Source: Prevotella scopos JCM 17725
GTDB lineage: Bacteria > Bacteroidota > Bacteroidia > Bacteroidales > Bacteroidaceae
DNA length: 64,000 nucleotides
NCBI RefSeq assembly: GCF_018127785.1
Contig: NZ_CP072390.1
Span: forward strand, 682,001-746,000
Reading direction: 5' to 3'
Of the stretch, positions 1 through 8,711 are shown piece by piece (the stretch's first letter is position 1; every line of letters begins with the position of its first letter). The notes below the pieces were generated by a model that was not told the origin of the DNA, did not search any database, and saw nothing but the letters and a program-made list of their open reading frames with translations. The translations under genes and the position numbers were made by a program.

Positions 1-197
1 TATGTTATTTTTCTAGTCGGTAATTTTTCGTTTGTTACTTGTTGATTACCAGTAACTTTATTTGGTTCCGTTTGTTGTGTTTTCCAAATTTATTTAATAG
101 AGATTATTTTGTGTGATTTGATGAGACTGAAGTATGATTTTAAAGGCGTTTTGTGACCTGTTCGGAGAATAAGCTGTTTGGCTATATACAAAAATAA

Positions 198-236
198 ACT
201 CCCCCATCCTTGTTTATTAAACAAAAATGGGGGAGT
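198..236 (-). terminator. Rho-independent terminator of the HtrA protease gene
   Basis: A 10-bp perfect stem (ACTCCCCCAT with ATGGGGGAGT) lies just beyond the stop codon of the protease gene and is followed, on the minus strand, by a T-rich stretch. The 197 bases to its left hold no gene that I can support. Confidence 0.8.
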
Positions 237-273
237 CCTTAATGGTAGCTATTCAGCTGAAAGCTATTTGATA

Positions 274-1740
274 TTAGTCAGCAAGTGGAATAGCGAAATA
301 AGCCTTCTTGCCAGTTGGGTATATACCTTGAACGTAGAGTACAGGATCTTTGCTGGTTGATGCCTTCTTAACGATGTTTTGTAAGTCATCAATGTTCTTC
401 ACCATGTTTTCATTTACATTCTGAATGATAAATCCGCGACTGATTCCTGCAGTCTTCAAAGCACCATTGTTAACTTTTAATACTTCCAAGCCATAGCTGA
501 TATTTAACTGCTTTTTAAGCTCATTTTGTACTGGACGGAACTGTCCACCAAGGATGTCAATGTCAGCCTGCTCAATTACTTTTGTCGTACCCTGGGCATT
601 CTTCAGTGTGATAGTCTTTGAAACTTCCTTCTTGTTACGGATGTAGGTCACTGTTGCCTTGTCGCCAGGACGCTTGCTGTTGAGTGCTTGCTGAAGTTCA
701 GACATGCGTGTTACCTTTTGTCCGTCAAACTTAGTGATAACATCACCCTTTGTCAGACCTAAGGCTGCACCATTGCCATCCTCAGACACTTCGTTTACAT
801 AAACACCTGCGTTTGTACCGAGGTCAACGTTTTTACCCTCTTCCTTCTGTGTGTTGATGTAATTCAGGACATCACCACCTTGGATGCCGAGCATTACACG
901 TTGTACGCTACCATACTTCTTAATATCATCAACAACTTTGTTCATGATGGAAGTTGGAATAGCAAAGCCATAACCGCTGTATGCACCCGTCTGTGAATAG
1001 AGCATAGCGTTGATACCAACCAGCTCACCCTGTGTATTTACCAATGCACCACCAGAGTTACCCTGATTGATGGCTGCGTCAGTCTGGATAAAGCTCTCGA
1101 TACCATTGCGTGTAGCACCCAAGCCACGTGACTTTGCACTTACGATGCCGGCTGTTACAGTATTGTTGAGGTTGTATGGGTTACCTACAGCAATTACCCA
1201 TTCTCCTACCTTCAACTTGTCGGAGTCGCCAATAGGAAGGGTAGGGAGGTTCGTTGCATTGACTTTCAAAAGAGCAAGGTCTGTCTGTTTGTCAGTTCCA
1301 ACGATGCGTGCAGAGAACTCACGATTGTCATTCAGTGTGATTGTTAATTCATCGGCACCCTCAACAACGTGATTATTTGTTACGATATAACCATCAGATG
1401 AAATGATAACACCGCTACCTGTAGCCTCCTTCTTAGGCGTCTGAACCTGTTGACGACGTGAACCATTACCTTGGTTAGGATTTCCAAAGAAACCAAATGG
1501 GTCAAAAAATCCACCAAATGGGTCATCTTGTACATCCACCATCTGTGTCTTAGAATTCTGGACATACTTGATGTGAACAACAGCAGGAAGTGCTTTCTCT
1601 GCTGCGTAAGTGAGATCAACAGGCTGACCAGGAGTTGCAGCTGGTGCTTCAGCTGCATAAACTTTGATGAAAGCGCCAGTAGAAAAAGCTAGGGCAGTAA
1701 CACATGCTGCACCAACCAAAAACTTTGATAAATTCTTCAT
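274..1740 (-). CDS. Periplasmic Do/HtrA-family serine protease (DegP/DegQ-like)
   Basis: ATP-independent serine endoprotease/chaperone that degrades or refolds misfolded envelope proteins. From the start chosen here, the protein opens with a Lys-containing, hydrophobic signal peptide ending near VYAAEA. The trypsin-like triad is intact: His about 124 (NNHVVEG), Asp about 154 (DLALLKV) and Ser about 229 (GNSGGAL). Two PDZ-like regions follow; the first contains the GLTKGDVITKFDG carboxylate-loop region. A Gly/Phe-rich loop (DPFGGFFDPFGFFG) before the protease domain resembles the LA loop. An upstream in-frame ATG at 1782 would add 14 residues that spoil the signal peptide, so the ATG at 1740 is preferred. 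A TAnnTTTG-type -7 element lies at 1824-1831. Family assignment is firm; the choice between DegP and DegQ is not. Confidence 0.95.
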   Translation of the reverse strand: MKNLSKFLVGAACVTALAFSTGAFIKVYAAEAPAATPGQPVDLTYAAEKALPAVVHIKYVQNSKTQMVDVQDDPFGGFFDPFGFFGNPNQGNGSRRQQVQTPKKEATGSGVIISSDGYIVTNNHVVEGADELTITLNDNREFSARIVGTDKQTDLALLKVNATNLPTLPIGDSDKLKVGEWVIAVGNPYNLNNTVTAGIVSAKSRGLGATRNGIESFIQTDAAINQGNSGGALVNTQGELVGINAMLYSQTGAYSGYGFAIPTSIMNKVVDDIKKYGSVQRVMLGIQGGDVLNYINTQKEEGKNVDLGTNAGVYVNEVSEDGNGAALGLTKGDVITKFDGQKVTRMSELQQALNSKRPGDKATVTYIRNKKEVSKTITLKNAQGTTKVIEQADIDILGGQFRPVQNELKKQLNISYGLEVLKVNNGALKTAGISRGFIIQNVNENMVKNIDDLQNIVKKASTSKDPVLYVQGIYPTGKKAYFAIPLAD

Positions 1741-1823
1741 ATTCTTAATTATTTGTACGTTAAATACATTTATAGGTGTCAAGTCGTCATTAATAAAATG
1801 TCTTGTTGACAGGATTGTTATTG

Positions 1824-1831
1824 CAAATATA
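1824..1831 (-). promoter_or_regulatory. Probable -7 element for the HtrA protease gene
   Basis: Minus-strand TATATTTG matches the Bacteroidota -7 consensus TAnnTTTG. It would give a 5' leader of about 75 nt. The -33 element is weak, so this is tentative. The rest of 1,741-2,270 shows no supportable gene. Confidence 0.4.
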
Positions 1832-2273
1832 AGTGCAAAAATCGTAAAACCGACATTTTGTCATATATCTTTATCCGATTTTAACAATTGAATTTTAATC
1901 CTTAACGGCTATTAATCTGAAACGATTAAGATTTAGCATTTGTTCGATTTTAATATTTGTTTTGTTTGTATTCTGCTTATTTTCCTTTCTTAAATTTATA
2001 AAATGAAATAATCAAACATATTTCTATTCGTGAAGATATGAGTAATATGTTATTTATTGGAACCATATGTTTGCTTGCTTTTAATTGTGATAGCTCATTT
2101 AGCAATTAGATGGTTCTTATTTTAGAAGGTTTAATTTCCTTTTTATGAAAAGGCTCACACAGTTTTAATATTCTTCTAAAAATGGATATCTTTACACTTC
2201 TTGTATTGGTAATAATATGTTTTCTTTTTAAAGTTCTCATACGCCCTGTTTAGATAATCATTGAAATATTTTG

Positions 2274-2300
2274 GCTTTTCCATGTTTTCCATTATCTTTG
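2274..2300 (+). promoter_or_regulatory. Promoter of rnpB
   Basis: A TTGG-type -33 element is followed about 18-19 bp later by TATCTTTG at 2293-2300, the Bacteroidota promoter pattern. It sits directly in front of the P1 helix of RNase P RNA. Confidence 0.65.
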
Positions 2301-2307
2301 CATTCAA

Positions 2308-2697
2308 ATAAGGCAGTGTTCCGGCTCTGTCGCTGGCATCTTGAATGGGTGCGAGAGGAAAGTCCGGGCAGCATAGGGCATCCTGCTTCCGAAAATAGAA
2401 GCTATTGGTGACAGTAGATGTAGGCAGAAGAAAATAACCGCCATATAGCAATGTATGGTAAGGATGAGAAGGTGGTGTAAGAGACTACCAGCAGGCGGGT
2501 GATCGTCTGGCTGTGCCGTTCAGGAGCTGCAAGTTCATGTAAACCGTTGTTTGAGGGTAGCCCGCCCAAGCGTAAGCACAACGGAGGGTAGAATGCTTTA
2601 ATTGTAGGGTAACTTGCAATATAGATAAATGACAGGCATCTTCCTATTATCGAAAGATGAGGAAGAAACAGAACCCGGCTTATAGGAACACTGTTTT
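2308..2697 (+). ncRNA. rnpB: RNase P RNA, catalytic subunit
   Basis: Catalytic RNA that removes 5' leaders from pre-tRNAs. The conserved P4 5' strand (GAGGAAAGTCCGGGC, from about 2354) and its 3' partner (ACAGAACCCGGCTTA, 2668-2682) are both present. The ends pair as helix P1: GCAGTGTTCC at 2313-2322 with GGAACACTGT at 2685-2694. Length is about 385 nt, as expected for bacterial type A. Short reading frames drawn across this RNA are artefacts. Exact ends are estimates from P1. Confidence 0.95.
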
Positions 2698-2807
2698 ATT
2701 TTTCTTTCATACTCGCTCATCTTATCGTGTTCTAGTTGGAATACCGAGGAAGAATGTATTGAAGAGTTGAGATATGATGGCTACTAATATAGAAGACTTG
2801 TTTATTT

Positions 2808-3236
2808 ATGAAAGATTTAGAAGAGCATTATGTAACTGTGTTGGACGATTTCCAACATACAGTTGAAAATAAAATAAGAAACCATAAAAACGATGCTGGT
2901 TTCCCTCAGTTACCTGCTAATATTAGCGAAGATGATCTTGCGGATTACCTCTTTGACTATCAGGCAGCTTTAGATAGTGAGGGTACAGAACGTTCTCGTT
3001 ATACGATAGCAGGCTTTCTTCTCTGTCTGCCTATTTTAATTATGTCAGCTTTCCCAGACGATTCACTTCCTTTCGAAGGAATAATGAATGTGTTGGCAGC
3101 GATAGGAGTTGGGTTGATACTCTTCTTTCTTTACAGAGTAATCATGAAGATCGTGGTTAAGAAGAAGATTCGTCAAGCTAATCAGGATTATCCTGAGGTA
3201 AAGAATTATGTGGACCATGTAATGGCTTTCAAATAA
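2808..3236 (+). CDS. Hypothetical two-TM inner-membrane protein
   Basis: No family recognised. The 142-residue protein has an acidic/helical N-terminal half (about 1-63) and two adjacent hydrophobic segments at about 67-82 and 91-113, separated by a short acidic loop. A basic juxtamembrane stretch (KKKIRQ) and a short tail follow. No signal peptide, so both ends are probably cytoplasmic. It starts 110 bp after rnpB and is followed 25 bp later by a YkvA-family gene on the same strand, so the two are probably co-transcribed. Function unknown. Confidence 0.7.
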   Translation: MKDLEEHYVTVLDDFQHTVENKIRNHKNDAGFPQLPANISEDDLADYLFDYQAALDSEGTERSRYTIAGFLLCLPILIMSAFPDDSLPFEGIMNVLAAIGVGLILFFLYRVIMKIVVKKKIRQANQDYPEVKNYVDHVMAFK

Positions 3237-3261
3237 CTTTTATTTATAATTTTATAGTAGA

Positions 3262-3669
3262 ATGGAATTACCTGATTTTCAGAAATACAAAGATAAGTTT
3301 ACTCAGCAGGATTTTTCAGACAAAATACAACGCATCGCAAAACGCGCTGGTGCTAAGTTGATATATGTAGCATTACTTTTGTATTATTTGATGCAAAGTG
3401 ACAAGGTGTCGTTTAAAGACAAGGCTATTATTGTGGGTGCGTTGGGTTACCTAATCTCGCCACTTGATGCTGTGCCAGATGCTATTCCTATAGCAGGGCT
3501 TGCAGATGATCTTGGTGTTCTGCTTTATGCATTAAATAAGGTGTGGACATCTGTTGATGATAATATGAAGAAGCAGGCACGTGAGAAATTGTCAAAGTGG
3601 TTTGATGACGATGAGATAAACGTAGCAGAGGATCTTTTCACAGAAGATACTACTGATACACCAGTATAA
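3262..3669 (+). CDS. YkvA/DUF1232-family small membrane protein
   Basis: Recognised by the DUF1232 core: a hydrophobic helix, then DKAIIVGALGYLISPLDAVPD, then a second helix with GLADDLGVLLYAL. This is the usual YkvA signature (ALxYLxSPxDxxPD, DD). The 135 residues carry an N-terminal hydrophilic part, one to two membrane-associated helices and an acidic C-terminal tail. The biochemical role of the family is not established. It lies between two other small membrane-protein genes on the same strand with 25- and 20-bp gaps, which suggests one transcript. Confidence 0.8.
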   Translation: MELPDFQKYKDKFTQQDFSDKIQRIAKRAGAKLIYVALLLYYLMQSDKVSFKDKAIIVGALGYLISPLDAVPDAIPIAGLADDLGVLLYALNKVWTSVDDNMKKQAREKLSKWFDDDEINVAEDLFTEDTTDTPV

Positions 3670-3689
3670 GATTTAGGAAGGAGGGTTTT

Positions 3690-3875
3690 ATGTGGCAATA
3701 TATTGTAATAGCAGTTATACTTATATCTGCTATAGGCTACGTACTTTATCGTATGTGGCAATCTTTCCGTGCAGCGAAAGACCCTTGTCATGGATGTGCA
3801 GGTTGTGCTTTACATGATAAGTTGAAAGAGAAACAAAAGAAGAATGGGTATAAGAAGCCTGTCTGTTTCAAATAG
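3690..3875 (+). CDS. Small Cys-rich single-TM protein (FeoB-associated Cys-rich type)
   Basis: A 61-residue protein with one N-terminal membrane helix (about 3-20), then CHGCAGCAL, and a basic tail with a last Cys. The layout of TM helix plus CxGCxGC matches the FeoB-associated Cys-rich membrane protein family, whose members often accompany ferrous-iron transporters. No feoB is nearby, so a role in iron is only suggested. A purine-rich AGGAAGGAGG stretch just upstream gives a strong ribosome-binding site. Confidence 0.7.
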   Translation: MWQYIVIAVILISAIGYVLYRMWQSFRAAKDPCHGCAGCALHDKLKEKQKKNGYKKPVCFK

Positions 3876-4002
3876 AAACAAGGAAGATTTTTGTCAATTA
3901 GTCTCTTTAAGTCATATCTTTTTCTTATGTTTCACAAAACATCTTGAGTTTTTTCTTATAAAGTAGCTTCCCAAATGTTTATTGAAAAAAGTTTCTTATT
4001 TG

Positions 4003-4034
4003 TTTGGCTGAACCGAATTAATTGATTATCTTTG
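4003..4034 (+). promoter_or_regulatory. Promoter of tRNA-Cys
   Basis: TTTG at 4003-4006, 20 bp spacer, TATCTTTG at 4027-4034: a textbook Bacteroidota promoter 36 bp before the tRNA. Confidence 0.7.
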
Positions 4035-4070
4035 CACTCGCAAATCGCAATAATGATTTGTTTATAAAAT

Positions 4071-4141
4071 GGTGCTTGGGCCGGGAGGTTAGGCAATGGT
4101 CTGCAAAACCATGTAGAGCGGTTCGATTCCGCTAGGCACCT
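4071..4141 (+). tRNA. tRNA-Cys (GCA)
   Basis: Cloverleaf reads well: acceptor GGTGCTT pairs with AGGCACC, the anticodon loop holds GCA, and the T arm is AGCGG-TTCGATT-CCGCT. CCA is not encoded. Confidence 0.95.
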
Positions 4142-4142
4142 C

Positions 4143-4173
4143 AAAGGACTCTCAATGTTGAGGGTCCTTTTTT
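4143..4173 (+). terminator. Terminator of tRNA-Cys
   Basis: Thirteen-base-pair stem (43-55 with 58-70 of the 4100s, two G:T pairs) closed by TG and followed by a run of T. It starts two bases after the tRNA. Confidence 0.85.
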
Positions 4174-4263
4174 GTTGCTTCATCCAAATAAGATAATAAT
4201 CACTTATTATAAATGACAGGAACTTTTCCTACTGAACCTCATTTATTTGATTGCTTACTAGTT

Positions 4264-4327
4264 CTGTCCGGAGCTTCCGGACAGTTGTTCCGAAGCCTTC
4301 GAACACTTTGTCCGGAGTGTCCGGACA
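4264..4327. repeat. Three adjacent TCCGGA-type hairpins
   Basis: Three successive short inverted repeats: CTGTCCGG/CCGGACAG with a 5-base loop (4264-4284), TGTTC(C)GAAG/CTTCGAACA (4286-4305) and TGTCCGGA/TCCGGACA with a 3-base loop (4309-4327). They lie between convergent tRNA genes. Function unknown. Confidence 0.7.
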
Positions 4328-4368
4328 GTTTGGGTTTGTGTCTTTCTTGTATAATAGAAATATAAAGC

Positions 4369-4402
4369 AAAAGAGTTGTAATCAAATGATTACAACTCTT
4401 TT
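4369..4402 (-). terminator. Terminator of the tRNA-Val/tRNA-Tyr unit
   Basis: Perfect 16-bp inverted repeat (AAAAGAGTTGTAATCA and complement) around AA, immediately after the 3' end of tRNA-Tyr on the minus strand. T/A tracts on both sides mean it may work in both directions. Confidence 0.85.
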
Positions 4403-4403
4403 G

Positions 4404-4485
4404 TGGGTAGTGATGGATTCGAACCACCGAAGCTAGAAGCAGCAGATTTACAGTCTGCCCCATTTGGCCACTCTGGAAACTACCC
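4404..4485 (-). tRNA. tRNA-Tyr (GTA)
   Basis: Acceptor GGGTAGT/ACTACCC, anticodon loop CTGTAAA giving GTA, and a long variable arm as expected for class II tRNA-Tyr. Eighty-two nucleotides, CCA not encoded. Confidence 0.95.
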
Positions 4486-4492
4486 AAGGTAG

Positions 4493-4567
4493 TGGGCGTT
4501 GACGGATTCGAACCGCCGACCCTCTGCTTGTAAGGCAGATGCTCTAAACCAGCTGAGCTAAACGCCC
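4493..4567 (-). tRNA. tRNA-Val (TAC)
   Basis: Acceptor GGGCGTT/AACGCCC; anticodon stem TCTGC/GCAGA with loop CTTACAA, so the anticodon is TAC. It is seven bases upstream of tRNA-Tyr and surely co-transcribed with it. Confidence 0.95.
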
Positions 4568-4587
4568 TTACTTTTCGTAAGCGGTTG

Positions 4588-4619
4588 CAAAAGTAGTCAT
4601 TTTATTTTAACTGTGCAAA
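4588..4619 (-). promoter_or_regulatory. Promoter of tRNA-Val/tRNA-Tyr
   Basis: On the minus strand TTTG (4616-4619), 20-bp spacer, TACTTTTG (4588-4595), fitting the Bacteroidota consensus. Confidence 0.7.
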
Positions 4620-4703
4620 CTTTATCATGTTTTTTTGCTCTTTTTCTTTCAATGCCGATGATGTGTTACGATTGGGTATGAAATCTCATGATTATAAAAA
4701 ACT

Positions 4704-4737
4704 CCCTATGAACCACTTGATGTGATGATTCATAGGG
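4704..4737 (-). terminator. Terminator of the purine permease gene
   Basis: CCCTATGAA/TTCATAGGG stem with a 16-base loop, followed on the minus strand by GAGTTTTTTA, just beyond the permease stop codon. Confidence 0.75.
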
Positions 4738-4760
4738 GTGATGATTTATTATATGCGTAT

Positions 4761-6065
4761 TTAGCTTTTGACGAAGTTCAAGATAAATAGGACGGCGAGT
4801 ACAATAAGTGTCCAGTTCAGATCTTTCCACTGACGTGTGAAAGTCTTCATGAAGACGTAAGCGAGGATTCCCAAACAGATACCATCAGCAATAGAATAAC
4901 AAAGCACCATTGTAATCATTGTGATAAAGGCTGGGAATGATTCTGTTATATCTTGAAGATTGATTTTCTTTACAGAGTCAATCATTAATACACCAACCAT
5001 TACCAATGCACCACTAGTAGCCGCACTTGGGATAAGTAGGAAGATAGGAGAGAGGAAGAGGGCAACGATGAAGAAGATACCAACGGTAAAAGCTGTTACA
5101 CCAGAGCGGCCACCTTCTGCAATACCACTGGCACTCTCTACGTATGTTGTAAGTGTTGAACTTCCTAACATTGCACCGCAAGTTGTACCGATTGCATCGC
5201 TCATCATAGCCTCTTTTACATGAGGGATATTGCCATTTGGCTCTACAATACCTGTCTTGTCAGCTAAGCCCATCAATGTACCGATTGTGTCAAAGATGTT
5301 AATCAAAAGAAGAGAGAATACGACCAACACAGTCTTCAGATTCATTAGTCCAGAGAAGTCAAACTTGCAGAAGATAGGAGTGATATCTTGTGGTGCTGAT
5401 ACAGGCATCCAACTGTCAGGAATTACCGTAACTCCCATTGGAATGCCAATGATAGTGGTGATGATAATTCCCCAGAAAAGAGAGCCCTTTACATTTCTTG
5501 CCATTAATGCTCCACTTAGAAGAATAGCTATAATACCGAGGATGCAGGTAGGAGTGAATGCGCCAAGTCCGACGAGAGTTGCTTGGTTGTCAACGATAAT
5601 ATCAGCGTTTTTCAAACCAATAAAAGCAATAAACATACCGATACCAGCTGATATGGCATAGCGTAGATTTGTCGGGATAGCGTTGAGAATCATCTCACGA
5701 ACATTGAAAAATGTAATAATGATAAAGAGAATACCCTCAATTAGCATGATGGCTAGAGACTGCTGCCATGTAAACTTCAATGACACACAGAGCGTATAAG
5801 CAAAGAAGGCATTCAGCCCCATAGAAGGTGCCTGTGCAAAAGGCAGCTTCGCCATGAACGCTAAAAGTAAAGTTGCGATAGCAGCAGCAAGAGCAGTGCC
5901 TGTGAAGAGTGCTCCCTTATCCATTCCCGTTGTGGTAAGAATAGCAGGATTTACAGCTAAGATGTAGCTCATCGTTAAGAATGTTGTTGCTCCAGCAATA
6001 ATCTCAGTGCGGAGCTTCATAGATTTGGAATCAAATCCTAGGGCTTTTTCTAAGAAAGTCATCAT
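4761..6065 (-). CDS. NCS2/AzgA-type guanine-hypoxanthine permease
   Basis: Integral membrane importer of purine bases. The N-terminal motif TFLTMSYILAVNPAIL and the following APSMGLNAFFAYTL stretch are typical of the AzgA/PbuG branch of nucleobase:cation symporters; IFDTIGTLMGLADKTG is a further family hallmark. There are about 12-14 hydrophobic segments over roughly 434 residues, the usual length. The frame is open to an ATG at 6119, but that would overlap nudC and add a hydrophilic leader. The paired Met codons at 6065/6062 (MMTFLEKALGF) are the likelier start, 30 bp after the nudC stop. It is the last gene of a run with NudC and a 5'-nucleotidase family protein, so uptake and recycling of purines is the likely shared theme. 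Exact substrate (guanine, hypoxanthine or adenine) cannot be read from sequence. Confidence 0.9.
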   Translation of the reverse strand: MMTFLEKALGFDSKSMKLRTEIIAGATTFLTMSYILAVNPAILTTTGMDKGALFTGTALAAAIATLLLAFMAKLPFAQAPSMGLNAFFAYTLCVSLKFTWQQSLAIMLIEGILFIIITFFNVREMILNAIPTNLRYAISAGIGMFIAFIGLKNADIIVDNQATLVGLGAFTPTCILGIIAILLSGALMARNVKGSLFWGIIITTIIGIPMGVTVIPDSWMPVSAPQDITPIFCKFDFSGLMNLKTVLVVFSLLLINIFDTIGTLMGLADKTGIVEPNGNIPHVKEAMMSDAIGTTCGAMLGSSTLTTYVESASGIAEGGRSGVTAFTVGIFFIVALFLSPIFLLIPSAATSGALVMVGVLMIDSVKKINLQDITESFPAFITMITMVLCYSIADGICLGILAYVFMKTFTRQWKDLNWTLIVLAVLFILNFVKS

Positions 6066-6094
6066 TGTCTTAAGGTTTAAAAATAAGCTTTTGT

Positions 6095-6871
6095 TTATAT
6101 TGAAGTTTTGTTTATCCAATCGTCAAGAATCATTCTTGCTATTGATAATGGTTCTGGAATTGTCGGGAGATTGTCTTTAGTAAACCAAGCTCCCTTTGAA
6201 ATTTCACTTCGTTGTAGGTGTAAGCTTCCACCATCATAATCAGCATTGAAGCCTACCATGAGACCGCATGGATAGGGCCAAGGTTGTGATCCAAAGTAGC
6301 GAAGATTCTTTACTTTTATTCCTGTCTCTTCTTCCACTTCGCGGTGAACGGCTTCCTCAAGTGTTTCACCTGTTTCAACAAAGCCAGCTACAAGTCCATA
6401 GAAATCAGTTTTAAAGTTGCGTGCATGGACAAGAAGAACTTTATTGTCATGATGTACAAGGACAATGACTGCTGTGGCCAGCTGTGCCCATACTTCTTTT
6501 CCGCAGTTTGTGCAACGTTTTGAAATGTCGGTGTGCATCTTCATTGTCGCTCCACAAACGCCACAGAAGCGGGTGTTATTATCCCAGTAAAGTAACTCAT
6601 GACACTTGCCTGCTTTAAGATAAAATTCTTTGGGAAGACGATAGAAGGAGGAACGTAAGCCACACATCTCGTATTGTGCATTGTTGGTTATAGGTTGGTC
6701 AATCATGACAGCCTTTACCTCTGTTCCATCTTTCATCGGTGTGACATTAAGTACGTGTGTCCAAGGATGCAGTGATATTGGGGCATCTTCAGAGAGTGGA
6801 ATAAAGTAATGCTCATCCACTTTCTCAAGCATGATATCTGTTTTACAGAAAATAAACCAATATTTCTTCAT
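6095..6871 (-). CDS. nudC: NAD(+)/NADH pyrophosphatase NudC
   Basis: Hydrolyses NAD(H) to NMN(H) and AMP and can remove NAD caps from RNA. A four-Cys zinc ribbon (CGVCGATMK...RCTNCG) in the middle is followed by a complete Nudix box, GFVETGETLEEAVHREVEEE then TGI, with the REVEEE catalytic glutamates. SQPWPYP after it is the NudC subfamily signature. At 258 residues it has normal length. It sits between a 5'-nucleotidase family gene and a purine permease on the same strand. Cytoplasmic. Confidence 0.95.
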   Translation of the reverse strand: MKKYWFIFCKTDIMLEKVDEHYFIPLSEDAPISLHPWTHVLNVTPMKDGTEVKAVMIDQPITNNAQYEMCGLRSSFYRLPKEFYLKAGKCHELLYWDNNTRFCGVCGATMKMHTDISKRCTNCGKEVWAQLATAVIVLVHHDNKVLLVHARNFKTDFYGLVAGFVETGETLEEAVHREVEEETGIKVKNLRYFGSQPWPYPCGLMVGFNADYDGGSLHLQRSEISKGAWFTKDNLPTIPEPLSIARMILDDWINKTSI

Positions 6872-6962
6872 TAGTCTCAGTGTTAAGACTTTGCCAAATT
6901 CGTTTAATTTGGAACTTAACCTCGTAAACGAGTCAGTTCAGTTTTGACGAGTACTTCTTTTC

Positions 6963-8711
6963 TTATTCTTTGAAAAGAAGTTTGCGGTCACGTGCAGCAG
7001 CAGGAATGGTCCATGCTTCTGGAATAAATTTCCAGTTATGGTTTGGCTGTGGGTTCATTACACCAGCTTTCTTGATTTCTTCCATAAGATAATGTCGCTG
7101 ATCCTTTGGACTTTCCCAGATGATGCGACTCTTCAAAGAGTCACGTGGGATACTTGCTCCCTTGGTTAAGAGTTCTCCACCACCATTAGCACGATAACTA
7201 TTCACTGCTACAGTGTACCATTTAGTTTCATCGAAAGGTTCACCATTACTCATGCGTAGGATGTGTACCTTTTCTCCATCAGGTTTAGTTACATCTACTT
7301 CGTAATCGATACCTGCGGCGGAATCAAAGTTGAAAGAGAAGTTCTTAAAACCAAGACGTTGTGCATCATTCTGAGTGTTTGAAAGCAAAAGCAGATGATC
7401 TTCAGGACTTTTCATAGTGTTACACCATAGATCATAGCTCATCTCAAGATGCTTCCGAATCTCCTTACCTGTGAGGCGCATAGTACAAAGATTATTCTCA
7501 TACTTATAGAGATTGAACATATCTGCAACAGTAATTGGTCCTGCTTTAATAGATGAATTGAATAACAAAGGTGCATTAAAAGCAATATCAGCCCCAGTAA
7601 TCTTTAGTTCTAAATTGAGAATAAGGTCGTTGAAAGCAGAGTTACCGAAGTAGCTATCCTTTGTGTAAATTGTATTTTCAAACTTCCCAATTACCTGATC
7701 ACCCCATGCTTTCACAGCATCGATTTCAGTTTGGAAATGCTCTATGAATGCTTCGTTAGCCTTGATATCTTTTACATCAATAAGTTGTCCATTCGCTTTT
7801 GTAATTGTGTATTGACGTTTACCTTTGACATTCTTAGGTCTAAGTGTTAATGTTGCTATCGCTACACGTTGTGCATTGTTTGCCGGGTCAAGGCAGATAA
7901 CGTCTTTACCTGCAATATTCTTTTCTACAGAATTATGTGGCGTATGGTCGTGACCGAAGAAAATTACGTCAAAGCCAGGAACTTCCTTTGCAACTTTCTG
8001 AGACGCATCTTCGTCATAGTCTGATGTCTTTATGCCACCATCCCAGCCAGAATGGAATAAACCAACAATGACATCAGGCTTCTCTTTCATCTTCACCTCT
8101 GCCATAGTTCTTTTTGCACAAGACACCATTTCATCAAAGCGCAAACCACTCCAGATACTTTCTTTTAGCCAGTTTGGTATGGCCGGTGTTAGCATTCCAA
8201 TGACACTGACCTTGATACCATTCTTTTTCTTGATGGTATAGTAAGGTAGGATGTATGTTTTTTTTGTCTTCGTATCGATAATGTTGGCTCCGAGGATAGG
8301 AAACTTTAATTCCTTGAACCATTTGTCATAGACTTTATGACCAGTTTCAATGTCGTGGTTTCCAACAGTTGCAACATCGTAATCCATATAGTTAAGAACA
8401 CTTGCTGCAATGTTTGTCTTCTCAGGTACTACATAATTATAATAGTAAGATATAGGCTGACCTTGTAGGATGTCGCCATTGTCCATCAGATAAATGTTAT
8501 CTTTCCCATCTTTCTTTCGAAGTTCCTCAACGAGTGTATAGACTCTTGCCATAGAACCGCTTTTAGACTTTCGAGTGATGAAGTCGTATGGGAAAAAGGA
8601 ACCATGCACATCAGATGTTTCGATAAGTTTAATTGTAATATCTTTCTGTTGTGCCATAGTTGAAGAACTAAGTCCTAACATGATGGAAAGTAATATTGTT
8701 GAAAGTTTCAT
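6963..8711 (-). CDS. Secreted 5'-nucleotidase / 2',3'-cyclic phosphodiesterase family metallophosphatase
   Basis: Exported calcineurin-like phosphoesterase of the UshA/CpdB family, releasing nucleosides and phosphate from nucleotides outside the cytoplasm. A signal peptide covers about residues 1-20, ending SSTMAQQ. Metal motifs are present in order: ETSDVHGSF (about 32-40), DNGDILQG, GNHDIETGH (about 117-125), GLFHSGWDGG and FFGHDHTPH. The C-terminal half is the 5'-nucleotidase substrate domain (NSYRANGGGELL). Length 582 fits the family. A -7 element TACTTTTG lies at 8733-8740 on the minus strand. Downstream NudC and purine permease suggest nucleotide scavenging. Whether it prefers cyclic or linear nucleotides is unknown. 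Confidence 0.9.
   Translation of the reverse strand: MKLSTILLSIMLGLSSSTMAQQKDITIKLIETSDVHGSFFPYDFITRKSKSGSMARVYTLVEELRKKDGKDNIYLMDNGDILQGQPISYYYNYVVPEKTNIAASVLNYMDYDVATVGNHDIETGHKVYDKWFKELKFPILGANIIDTKTKKTYILPYYTIKKKNGIKVSVIGMLTPAIPNWLKESIWSGLRFDEMVSCAKRTMAEVKMKEKPDVIVGLFHSGWDGGIKTSDYDEDASQKVAKEVPGFDVIFFGHDHTPHNSVEKNIAGKDVICLDPANNAQRVAIATLTLRPKNVKGKRQYTITKANGQLIDVKDIKANEAFIEHFQTEIDAVKAWGDQVIGKFENTIYTKDSYFGNSAFNDLILNLELKITGADIAFNAPLLFNSSIKAGPITVADMFNLYKYENNLCTMRLTGKEIRKHLEMSYDLWCNTMKSPEDHLLLLSNTQNDAQRLGFKNFSFNFDSAAGIDYEVDVTKPDGEKVHILRMSNGEPFDETKWYTVAVNSYRANGGGELLTKGASIPRDSLKSRIIWESPKDQRHYLMEEIKKAGVMNPQPNHNWKFIPEAWTIPAAARDRKLLFKE

Noticed and set aside
2176..2451. A 91-codon minus-strand frame over the 5' half of rnpB
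   Set aside because: It lies on the RNase P RNA gene and has no protein family; the RNA explains the conservation.
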